A stretch of 11,040 bases of DNA from assembly GCA_034189035.1 (NCBI GenBank), contig JAXHVA010000122.1, forward strand, positions 1 through 11,040, read 5' to 3'. The DNA is from JAUXFK01 sp034189035 (lineage in GTDB: Bacteria; Desulfobacterota; UBA8473). Each line of letters starts with the position of its first letter. Position 1 is the stretch's first letter. Position numbers and translations under genes: made by a program. This document shows positions 5,770-11,040 of this stretch, in pieces. Under the pieces are notes generated by a model. That model worked only from the letters and a program-made list of their open reading frames with translations. It was not told where the DNA came from and did no database searches.

Positions 5770-6879
5770 ATGAACCCTTTTAAATATGGAACGGTTGTAT
5801 CCGGACGTGATTTTTGCGGGCGTAAAGTATTATTGAAACAGCTTACGAACTCTATCGGTTCATCACAAAACATTGTGCTTTCTGGTGAGAGAAGAGTCGG
5901 AAAAACCTCGGCAGCCTGTGAAGCGGTTCAGCGAATGAAGGGGCCGAGGCTCTTATACATCGACCTGTTAGGCATCAAATCAATCGATGCCCTCTGCCGA
6001 AGAATCCTCCGTTCCTGCGTCATGCTTGAACAAAAGTCCGGGATGCTGGAGCGGATAATAAAAGCTATGTCCAGTCTCAGACCGTCATTTTCAATTGATC
6101 CCATTACTTCCATGCCAACAGTAACCTTCGACGCATCTCTTGAACTGAAGGCCGCTTCCATCCCGGAGGTCTTGACCATTATAGAATCATTGCATGAAAG
6201 AAAGAGGCTTGTTATAATCCTGGATGAATTTCAGGATATCCTCAATCTCAAGGAAGCTCAGGAAGCAATGGCGCTTCTTAGAAGCAAAATACAGTTTCAA
6301 ACAGATATCCCTTACATTTTTATCGGGAGCATCCGCCATAAGATGGATGAAATCTTTACACACCATGAATCCCCTTTTTTTAAATCGGCTGTTCCAATCA
6401 CCATAGACCCAATCCCTTATGAGGAGTTTGCAGAATTCTTGTCAGACAGGTTTGCCGGGGGGAAAAGAAGGGTCAGTGATGAAATACTCGCGAATATATT
6501 TCAGATCGCTGATGATATCTCCGGAGATATTCAGCAGCTCTGTGAAGCACTGTGGAATGTCTCAACAAAAGGAGAAGAAATCGGAAAAGAACATATCATA
6601 AACGGACTCGATTTAATATTTTCGAGAGAGCAGAAATCCTATGAGAACTATGTGAGCCTCCTGACTCACAATCAGCAAAAGGTCCTTCGAGCTATTACAT
6701 TGGAGGGGGGGAAGAATGTTTATTCTAATGCATTTTTGAAAGCTGCGGGCTTTAACAACCCATCGTCTGTGAGAAAAGCCGCTAACCGGATGACGAATCT
6801 TAACATTTTGTTTAAAAAGGCAGGAGAATATAAATTTATAAATCCCTTTTTCAGGGCATGGCTCCTTTCCAGGGTGTAA
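5770..6879 (+). CDS. Solitary AAA/STAND-type ATPase (archaeal ATPase_2 family) with C-terminal winged helix
   Basis: A 369-residue ATP-binding protein. Walker A is GERRVGKT (residues 39-46), Walker B VIILDEFQDI with D152/E153, then a sensor-like FIGSIRHKM (184-192). The block ESPFFKSAVPITIDPIPYEE is characteristic of the ATPase_2 (PF01637) family, in which an arginine-containing HTH-like segment follows. The last 80 residues (KVLRAITLEGG, SNAFLKAAGF, VRKAANRMTNLNILFKKAGE) look like a winged helix, so DNA binding is plausible. No membrane segment is seen. The start is well fixed by GGAGG at 5755-5759, ten bases upstream. It has its own promoter/operator and no partner gene. Family members are poorly characterised. 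A regulatory or defence role is inference only. Codon reading is clean, unlike the broken genes to its left. Confidence 0.85.
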   Translation: MNPFKYGTVVSGRDFCGRKVLLKQLTNSIGSSQNIVLSGERRVGKTSAACEAVQRMKGPRLLYIDLLGIKSIDALCRRILRSCVMLEQKSGMLERIIKAMSSLRPSFSIDPITSMPTVTFDASLELKAASIPEVLTIIESLHERKRLVIILDEFQDILNLKEAQEAMALLRSKIQFQTDIPYIFIGSIRHKMDEIFTHHESPFFKSAVPITIDPIPYEEFAEFLSDRFAGGKRRVSDEILANIFQIADDISGDIQQLCEALWNVSTKGEEIGKEHIINGLDLIFSREQKSYENYVSLLTHNQQKVLRAITLEGGKNVYSNAFLKAAGFNNPSSVRKAANRMTNLNILFKKAGEYKFINPFFRAWLLSRV

Positions 6880-6904
6880 CGTTGTTTGAGGAGTGTGCAA
6901 AGGT

Positions 6905-7036
6905 TATATCTAGAGTAATATCATCCCTTACCTGGTCCCTCATGGGAGATGCCTTGCCCTCGACCTCATCGGGAAAGGCAAATCCGACAAACCTGATCTG
7001 GACTACCGTCTTTTCGACCATTCGAGGTATGTGGAA
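6905..7036 (+). pseudogene. Haloalkane dehalogenase fragment
   Basis: In the frame beginning at 6905 the sequence reads YI, TAG, SNIIPYLVPHGRCLALDLIG, then KGKSDKPDLDYRLFDHSRYV. This closely follows the haloalkane dehalogenase (DhaA/LinB-type) segment after the oxyanion-hole HGNPTSSYLW: NIIPYL, GRC-x-A-x-DLIGMG-x-SDKP. The TAG at 6911-6913 stands where the family has tryptophan, the halide-binding residue next to the HGNP turn. About 44 codons remain and neither the nucleophile Asp nor the rest of the fold is present. It lies between the ATPase stop and the hydrolase start and fills the apparent leader of the latter gene. Confidence 0.65.
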
Positions 7037-7046
7037 GAGGATAAAG

Positions 7047-7874
7047 ATGAAGCGTTTCACAGGAATAACAGGTGTCTTTCTTTGCATTGTGGCAGTGTAT
7101 GGGTGCAAGCAGGCTGTGAACAGGATGGCATTTTTCCCGGACAACACGGATATCCTTTCAACGGAACAGCTTCCGGAGAATGTGCAGGAGATCTTCATTG
7201 AAACCGAGGATTGGATCACGATCCACAGTTACTTTATCCCTCACAGATCATCAGACAAGATCATCCTCTACTTTCATGGGAATGCAGGAAATATTGGTCA
7301 TCGTTTGCCCGACTTACTCCGATTGAGCACCTTTGGGGTCAATGTACTTGGGGTCAGCTACCGTGGCTATGGAAAGAGTCAGGGAAAACCAAGCGAAGAA
7401 GGGATATACATTGATGGGAAAGCCAGCCTCAACTATGCGACTCAGAGACTCGGTTTTTCACTCCACAATGTTTTTCTCTTCGGGCGTTCTATTGGAACGA
7501 CAGTTGCGATCAATACCTCTCAGAATTTAGATATCGGCGGGCTGATTCTCGTCACACCACTGACAAGTGGAAAAGACCACGCTCATGCAACAGGGCTTGG
7601 CCTTGTTGCATTTTTAGCAGGGAATTCGTTCAATAATATAAAAAAGATCGTCAATGTGTCATGCCCGCTGTTGATCATTCATGGCACACAAGACAAGGTC
7701 GTCCCATTTGAAATGGGAAAAAGGATGTATAACGAGGCAAAGACAGAAAAACAATTCGTCCAGATTGAAGGCGCTGGCCACAACAACTTATCAACAGTAT
7801 ACAAGCAGAGGTATTGGCCGCCGATTTATGCATTCTTTGCACAAAAAAAAATGAAAGCCCAGAAAGCTCCTTGA
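7047..7874 (+). CDS. Lipoprotein alpha/beta hydrolase (BEM46/ABHD13-like)
   Basis: A 275-residue serine hydrolase from ATG 7047. The N-terminus MKRFTGITGVFLCIVAVYGC is a lipoprotein signal peptide with VYGC as lipobox (Cys20), a slightly unusual one because of the tyrosine, so a membrane-anchored periplasmic enzyme is likely. The fold is clear: HGNAGN oxyanion turn (77-82), VSYRGYGKSQGKPSEEG, nucleophile elbow FGRSIG with Ser148, Asp216 in HGTQDKVVP, and His245 in EGAGHNNL. GAAGAGG at 7034-7040 supports this start. An upstream in-frame ATG (7029) would add six residues. The frame stays open to 6858, but that stretch is dehalogenase debris read out of frame. Substrate is unknown; such enzymes are esterases or acyl-hydrolases. 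No partner genes are evident. Confidence 0.85.
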   Translation: MKRFTGITGVFLCIVAVYGCKQAVNRMAFFPDNTDILSTEQLPENVQEIFIETEDWITIHSYFIPHRSSDKIILYFHGNAGNIGHRLPDLLRLSTFGVNVLGVSYRGYGKSQGKPSEEGIYIDGKASLNYATQRLGFSLHNVFLFGRSIGTTVAINTSQNLDIGGLILVTPLTSGKDHAHATGLGLVAFLAGNSFNNIKKIVNVSCPLLIIHGTQDKVVPFEMGKRMYNEAKTEKQFVQIEGAGHNNLSTVYKQRYWPPIYAFFAQKKMKAQKAP

Positions 7875-8240
7875 AGAGAACCCTCATGAAACCCGATCCG
7901 CGATTTCAACCGATTGAGCCCGGAGGGGGAGTTCTGAAATGTTCGACCCTCATTTCCCACTGACTTTGTATTGAGGTATTTTCCCTGAATTTCACTTGGG
8001 AATTGCCCTGGGTAACACAGATAAATTCAGTATACATAAAAAGATCAAAATCTACCCAGCATGTTGAAATAAAACGCTTTTATTTTTTCAAAGTGCAGAG
8101 AAATCACTGGCTGAAATAGTGCTGTATATCTTGACACAATAGCAATACTTATATATTCTTTTGTGGAAAAAGCAGATCCGTATTGACAATAGACACAAGG
8201 AGAAGATAGACTCCAGACTATCAAGGAAAGGAGGAGAAAA
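7875..8240. other. Intergenic region before the acyl-CoA dehydrogenase
   Basis: No gene with good support. A 25-codon frame from ATG 7886 (MKPDPRFQPIEPGGGVLK) lacks a strong ribosome site. A short TTCCC/GGGAA stem near 7980-8003 is too weak to call a terminator. The right part holds promoter-like sequence for the downstream gene. Confidence 0.4.
8131..8159 (+). promoter_or_regulatory. Probable promoter of the acyl-CoA dehydrogenase gene
   Basis: TTGACA at 8131-8136, 17-bp spacer, TATTCT at 8154-8159 (4 of 6). A second perfect TTGACA at 8183-8188 is followed only by a weaker TAGACT (8207-8212, 18-bp spacer). Either could serve; the first is the better match and would give a leader of about 75 bases. 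Confidence 0.5.
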
Positions 8241-9410
8241 ATGGCAATCTGTTTCGATCTGACCCCGGAGCAGGAAGAGATTAAGCGACAGGCAGGTGAA
8301 TTCGGTAGGAGGGAGATTGCCCCCAGCGTCGCTGAGGTGGATGAAAAAGACGAAATGCCTTGGGAATTGTTGAAGAAAATGGCGAGTCCGCCGTATAGGT
8401 ACCTGGCCATGTATATCCCCAAAGAATATGATGGGACAGAATGGCCCATATTGGATATCTGCATAGCCGCTGAGGAGATCACCTGTGCTTCCCAGGCAGC
8501 CATTGCCGGAATGCTTATGGAGGCGCCTGGCCTGTCACCAGGTGCAATACTCGCTGGTGGGAGTGAAGAGCAGAAGAAAAAATACGTCGCCCCAGTGGCG
8601 CGAGGAGAAGCATTCGGGGCATTTGGCCTGACTGAACCAAGTGTGGGTTCCGACGCCAGCGCGCTTAAGACCATTGCTGAATTGAAGAATGGAAATTACG
8701 TCCTTAATGGCAGGAAACGGTACATGAGCTTTGCGCATGCTGCGGATTGGAATGTGGTTATGGCCAAGACCGATCCCACAAAAGGGGCAAGAGGAGTCAG
8801 TGCCTTTATTATAGAGAAGGGAACGCCGGGTTTCTCAGTGATTGAAAAGGTGCCGACAATGGGCTGCAGGGGGCATCAAGATGAAGAGGTACTACTTAAA
8901 AATTGTGTTCTTCCAAAGGAGCAACTCCTTGGAGAGGAGGGAAAAGGGTTAAAGTATGCCCTGACCAGCCTCGATGAGACCAGGACAACACTTGCTGCCG
9001 GTTTTCTGGGGCTGACAAGGGCGGCCTTGGAAGAGGCTGTCAAGTATGCGAAGACCAGACAGGCCTTTGGTCATCCCATTGGCGAGTATCAACTGGTCAG
9101 TTTCTCCCTGGGTGATGTTGCTACAGAGATCGAGGCCGCGCGTCTCCTTATATATAAGGCCGCAGTGCTGGCAGACAAAAAAGCAAGGCATACTGCTGAG
9201 ACAGCATCGGCTAAGGCATTTGCTTCTCAGGTCCTCCTTAAGGCCTCGAATCTGGCTGTGGAGGTTCATGGGGGGTTTGGCTGCACAAAGCGCCATCCTG
9301 TGGAGCGCATATACAGGGATGCAAGGACATGGGTCTTTGCCCAGGGTGCTCCTTATGTGCAGAGGTTGATAGGTGCAAGGAGTTTACTCCCCGAATTGAA
9401 GATAAGGTAA
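8241..9410 (+). CDS. Acyl-CoA dehydrogenase with glutamine at the usual catalytic-base position
   Basis: A 389-residue FAD flavoprotein that would oxidise an acyl-CoA to the 2-enoyl-CoA, passing electrons to ETF. Domains follow the family: helical N-domain, beta-domain signature FGLTEPSVGSDAS (128-140), C-domain FAD motif KTRQAFGHPIGEYQL (271-285) and VHGGFGCTKRHPVERIYRDA (342-361). The loop that is normally YEGT reads VFAQGAPYVQR, so the usual catalytic glutamate is Gln368. The alternative base position of isovaleryl-CoA dehydrogenase is threonine in SLDETRTTLAAG, though a glutamate is adjacent (Glu246). A second departure is KKMASPPYRYLAMYIPKEYDG (46-64) in place of the common GLGIPEEYGG lead-in. 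The start is fixed by AGGAGG at 8229-8234, six bases upstream. It ends 7 bp from a convergent gene. Substrate unknown. Confidence 0.93.
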   Translation: MAICFDLTPEQEEIKRQAGEFGRREIAPSVAEVDEKDEMPWELLKKMASPPYRYLAMYIPKEYDGTEWPILDICIAAEEITCASQAAIAGMLMEAPGLSPGAILAGGSEEQKKKYVAPVARGEAFGAFGLTEPSVGSDASALKTIAELKNGNYVLNGRKRYMSFAHAADWNVVMAKTDPTKGARGVSAFIIEKGTPGFSVIEKVPTMGCRGHQDEEVLLKNCVLPKEQLLGEEGKGLKYALTSLDETRTTLAAGFLGLTRAALEEAVKYAKTRQAFGHPIGEYQLVSFSLGDVATEIEAARLLIYKAAVLADKKARHTAETASAKAFASQVLLKASNLAVEVHGGFGCTKRHPVERIYRDARTWVFAQGAPYVQRLIGARSLLPELKIR

Positions 9411-9417
9411 TACTTCT

Positions 9418-10239
9418 TCATCGGTTGCCTGAGATCATCAGCGAAGCCTTTGATGGCTTTACAATGGTCTTGTCCAAATAGTGCCCTCCTGGAACAGTTA
9501 CGCATGGATAAATAATACTGCGTCTGCCCAATAATGTTCCAGGGGAGGTTACGGAATTGCATCCTGTTTCCGTTCGGTCTCCCATAATAGCACCAAGTTT
9601 ATGTCTTTCAGTATTGTACCGTTGTTTTCCTGATCTCACAAAGATCGTCCCGCTGATCATCTTAAGGTTTGCCAGTTTCGTACCTGCTCCTAAGTTCACA
9701 TCATTCCCAAGGATACTGTCCCCAATGTAGGCAAAATGGCCTGCCTTTGCACCATCCAACAGTATTGAACCCTTGATTTCCGTCGTGTGTCCCACGACGC
9801 ACCCGTTTCCGATGAGACAGTTTCCCCGTATATATGCACCTTGACGAACTTCCGTGTTATTACCGATAACAACGGGCCCCTTGATCAAGGCACCGGGCTC
9901 AACAACCGTTCCGGATCCGATTTGTATTTTGTCATCGAAGAGGTAGGCTCCGGGCAAAATAATGGAAGCACCCTGTAAAGGTTCTCCATTCATATAGGCC
10001 TGGACTGATCCCTTGGAACCCGATGGTTTTATCTCAAGATCCCTTCTCACTTCTCCCTGATAGATCACCAGAGGATAGTCGATTTGCCCATTGATTTCCG
10101 ATAGGGGTAGCTGTTTAACAAAAAAGGAAGAAAGATACTCCTTTAAACGATCAAGTGTGCTCCAAACAGGCGCATCTTCCATGAATACTTCTGTATGTTC
10201 AAAATACTCCAAGTCAAAAAAATCTTTCGGCAACATCAT
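9418..10239 (-). CDS. Left-handed beta-helix acyltransferase (GlmU C-domain-like), stand-alone
   Basis: A 273-residue protein from the ATG at 10237-10239, preceded by GAGAGAGGA (minus strand, 10247-10255) seven bases upstream. An earlier in-frame ATG at 10321-10323 has no comparable site. A short N-domain (MMLPKDFFDLEYFEHTEVF, APVWSTLDRLKEYL) precedes hexapeptide repeats: IQIGSGTVVEPGALIKGPVV, IGNNTEVRQGAYIRGNCLIG, then GHTTEIKGSILLDGAKAGHF and YIGDSILGNDVNLGAGTKLA, the classic GlmU/LpxA-type helix. These resemble the stand-alone UDP-N-acetylglucosamine-pyrophosphorylase-related proteins that lack the nucleotidyltransferase domain. The likely reaction is acyl or acetyl transfer to a sugar-phosphate or nucleotide-sugar in envelope synthesis. 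The partner is not in the window. Transcription may come from the promoter at 10857-10885. Confidence 0.88.
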   Translation of the reverse strand: MMLPKDFFDLEYFEHTEVFMEDAPVWSTLDRLKEYLSSFFVKQLPLSEINGQIDYPLVIYQGEVRRDLEIKPSGSKGSVQAYMNGEPLQGASIILPGAYLFDDKIQIGSGTVVEPGALIKGPVVIGNNTEVRQGAYIRGNCLIGNGCVVGHTTEIKGSILLDGAKAGHFAYIGDSILGNDVNLGAGTKLANLKMISGTIFVRSGKQRYNTERHKLGAIMGDRTETGCNSVTSPGTLLGRRSIIYPCVTVPGGHYLDKTIVKPSKASLMISGNR

Positions 10240-10341
10240 AATGAAATCCTCTCTCTCAACACATAGAGCTAAATCAGGGCCTCGGCCATGTCCAATACCC
10301 CAAGGGGGCCGCATCCAGATCATCCTGAAGGTGAGCTTCGG

Positions 10342-10835
10342 TCACAAACTCTCCTTTGTCCAGTGTGGGTTGTTTTGATAAGAATCTATTCGATTTAAAA
10401 AAGCCATGTTTTTCTTCCTCAGGTTTACGGATTGAGGGAGCCGGTTATCGTTTACTACAGAGATGTCATAGGTACACCTTCTCCTTACTCTTAATGCTAT
10501 ACACCTTTGCTTTATAATTCTAACTTCCCAAAACTCAAGCTCAAATACTTCAGCATAAACGGCGTCTTTAAAAAACATGAATGCTGTTTCCCGATTTACC
10601 CTGAGTAAGCGTTCACCAACGTCATGGTGCCTGATACTAAGGTTTCGTTGATGCTGTGATTCATGAAAACTGAGCAGCTGTGCCTTTCAAAGTGCTTCTA
10701 ACGTACCAAAGGGAGTCAAGAGATCATAGCGTATACTGATTGTTTTAGGATCGTCAAGATCATATATAACTCTACGATCTCTTCAAAACAGATACAACGC
10801 TGGATAGCGTAAGTGAAATCCCTTTCGCCTTTCAT
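10342..10835 (-). pseudogene. Decayed unidentified gene upstream of the beta-helix gene
   Basis: On the minus strand an ATG at 10833-10835 starts MKGERDFTYAIQRCICFEEI and runs 38 codons to a stop. Shifting frame near 10765 continues sensibly as YDLDDPKTISIRYDLLTPFG, then TLEAL, a TGA at 10687-10689, and KAQLLSFHESQHQ, RHHDVGERLLRVNRETA, DAVYAEVFELEFWEVRI to a stop at 10342-10344. One frame carries this sense over most of its length while the other two are stop-rich, so I read a real but broken protein of about 160 residues. I do not recognise the family. Inside its end, a 21-codon frame from ATG 10407 (MAFLNRIDSYQNNPH) has a fair GAGGAAG ribosome site and could be an independent small gene. 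Confidence 0.45.
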
Positions 10836-10856
10836 TTATTTACTTTATTTTAAAAA

Positions 10857-10885
10857 AGTATAGGCAAGTCATATATGCATGTCAA
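10857..10885 (-). promoter_or_regulatory. Sigma70-type promoter reading leftward
   Basis: On the minus strand, TTGACA (plus-strand 10880-10885), 17-bp spacer, TATACT (10857-10862). Quality equals the ATPase promoter. It would start transcription near 10850, just before the decayed gene and the beta-helix gene. Confidence 0.7.
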
Positions 10886-10918
10886 GGGAATTTTTGAAGC
10901 GAAAGCAGTACATGAGTT

Positions 10919-11040
10919 TGTATTCATACCCCGTTTTAGTGGACACTCATAAGAGCCTCAAGTAAATAAAAGAGGGAAAGGAGTGATCCATGAGTAAAAA
11001 GAGGAAGAAATATAATTCAACATTTAAATTAGAAGCGATC
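10919..11040 (+). mobile_element. IS3-family insertion sequence, left end
   Basis: The stretch TGTATTCATACCCCGTTTTA at 10919-10938, continuing AGTGGACACTC, resembles IS3-family left inverted repeats, which begin TG and often contain a CCCCGTTTT-GTGGACA core. The transposase gene starts about 70 bases further in. The exact end is not provable because the right end and any target duplication lie outside the window. Confidence 0.55.
10990..11040 (+). CDS. IS3-family transposase OrfA, N-terminus (runs off the right edge)
   Basis: ATG at 10990, six bases after AAGGAG (10978-10983). The 17 visible codons read MSKKRKKYNSTFKLEAI, the standard opening of IS3 OrfA proteins (a basic tail, then the helix-turn-helix of transposase_8: (Y/F)-x-x-x-FK-x-x-A). 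OrfA binds the IS ends; the catalytic OrfB, normally reached by programmed frameshifting, would lie to the right, outside the window. Confidence 0.75.
   Translation, partial: MSKKRKKYNSTFKLEAI

Noticed and set aside
6858..7046. Upstream extension of the lipoprotein hydrolase to ATG 6858
   Set aside because: It overlaps the ATPase end, lacks a ribosome site and buries the lipoprotein signal peptide; another frame of the same DNA reads as dehalogenase.
8045..8674. Long minus-strand open frame (209 codons) opposite the acyl-CoA dehydrogenase
   Set aside because: It is the antisense shadow of a well-supported gene, with no ribosome site and a composition reflecting the complement of the dehydrogenase codons.
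9488..9543. Inverted repeat CCTGGAACA / TGTTCCAGG near the end of the beta-helix gene as a terminator
   Set aside because: The arms are about 38 bases apart inside coding sequence with no T-run; it is probably a coincidence of the PGT and VPGG codons.
2067..10801. Shared 12-mer GATACAACGCTG in the methyltransferase and near 10791
   Set aside because: The similarity does not extend on either side, so a chance match is likelier than a repeat family.

Overview
The window reads like a piece of an anaerobic bacterial chromosome, perhaps Desulfobacterota or a neighbouring phylum. That guess rests on a moderate-GC mix of an acyl-CoA dehydrogenase, a beta-helix acyltransferase and a heavily scarred restriction island. 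No rRNA, tRNA or marker gene is present to fix the taxonomy. An insertion sequence runs off each end: an IS4-type transposase start reading out on the left (minus strand, 1-40) and an IS3-type orfA start reading out on the right (10990-11040).

Left half (about 220-5640): a graveyard of defence genes. A type III-like DNA methyltransferase gene (782 to about 3170) is broken by two frameshifts, two in-frame stops and a 151-bp MITE-like insertion (2972-3122). The insertion has 24-bp imperfect terminal inverted repeats and a 9-bp target duplication. Removing it on paper restores the reading frame exactly. The methyltransferase remnant runs directly into an intact MNT-type nucleotidyltransferase (antitoxin) that overlaps a truncated HEPN toxin gene. 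The HEPN gene in turn runs into a restriction helicase gene (Res, about 3657-5256) that lacks its start and its nuclease end and carries several frameshifts and a stop. A weaker remnant resembling the C-terminus of a type IIG/TaqI-like restriction-methylation enzyme follows (about 5315-5640).

Middle (5690-7874): a consensus-grade sigma70 promoter (TTGACA, 17 bp, TATACT) is overlaid by a perfect 19-bp inverted repeat, an operator-like arrangement. It drives a solitary ATPase of the archaeal-type AAA/STAND family (5770-6879). Next comes a short remnant of a haloalkane dehalogenase (about 6905-7036), then an intact lipoprotein alpha/beta hydrolase (7047-7874).

Right half (7875-11040): an intact acyl-CoA dehydrogenase (8241-9410), whose usual catalytic glutamate position carries glutamine, ends 7 bp from a convergent left-handed beta-helix nucleotidyltransferase/acetyltransferase-like gene (9418-10239, minus). 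Upstream of that gene lies a decayed unidentified gene (about 10342-10835, minus) that still has a near-perfect promoter (10857-10885), just inside the IS3 end.

The genes in the left half once formed a methylate/cleave pair with a HEPN/MNT toxin-antitoxin module between them. As it stands only the MNT protein and the solitary ATPase look functional there. The metabolic genes on the right look intact and unrelated to the defence region.
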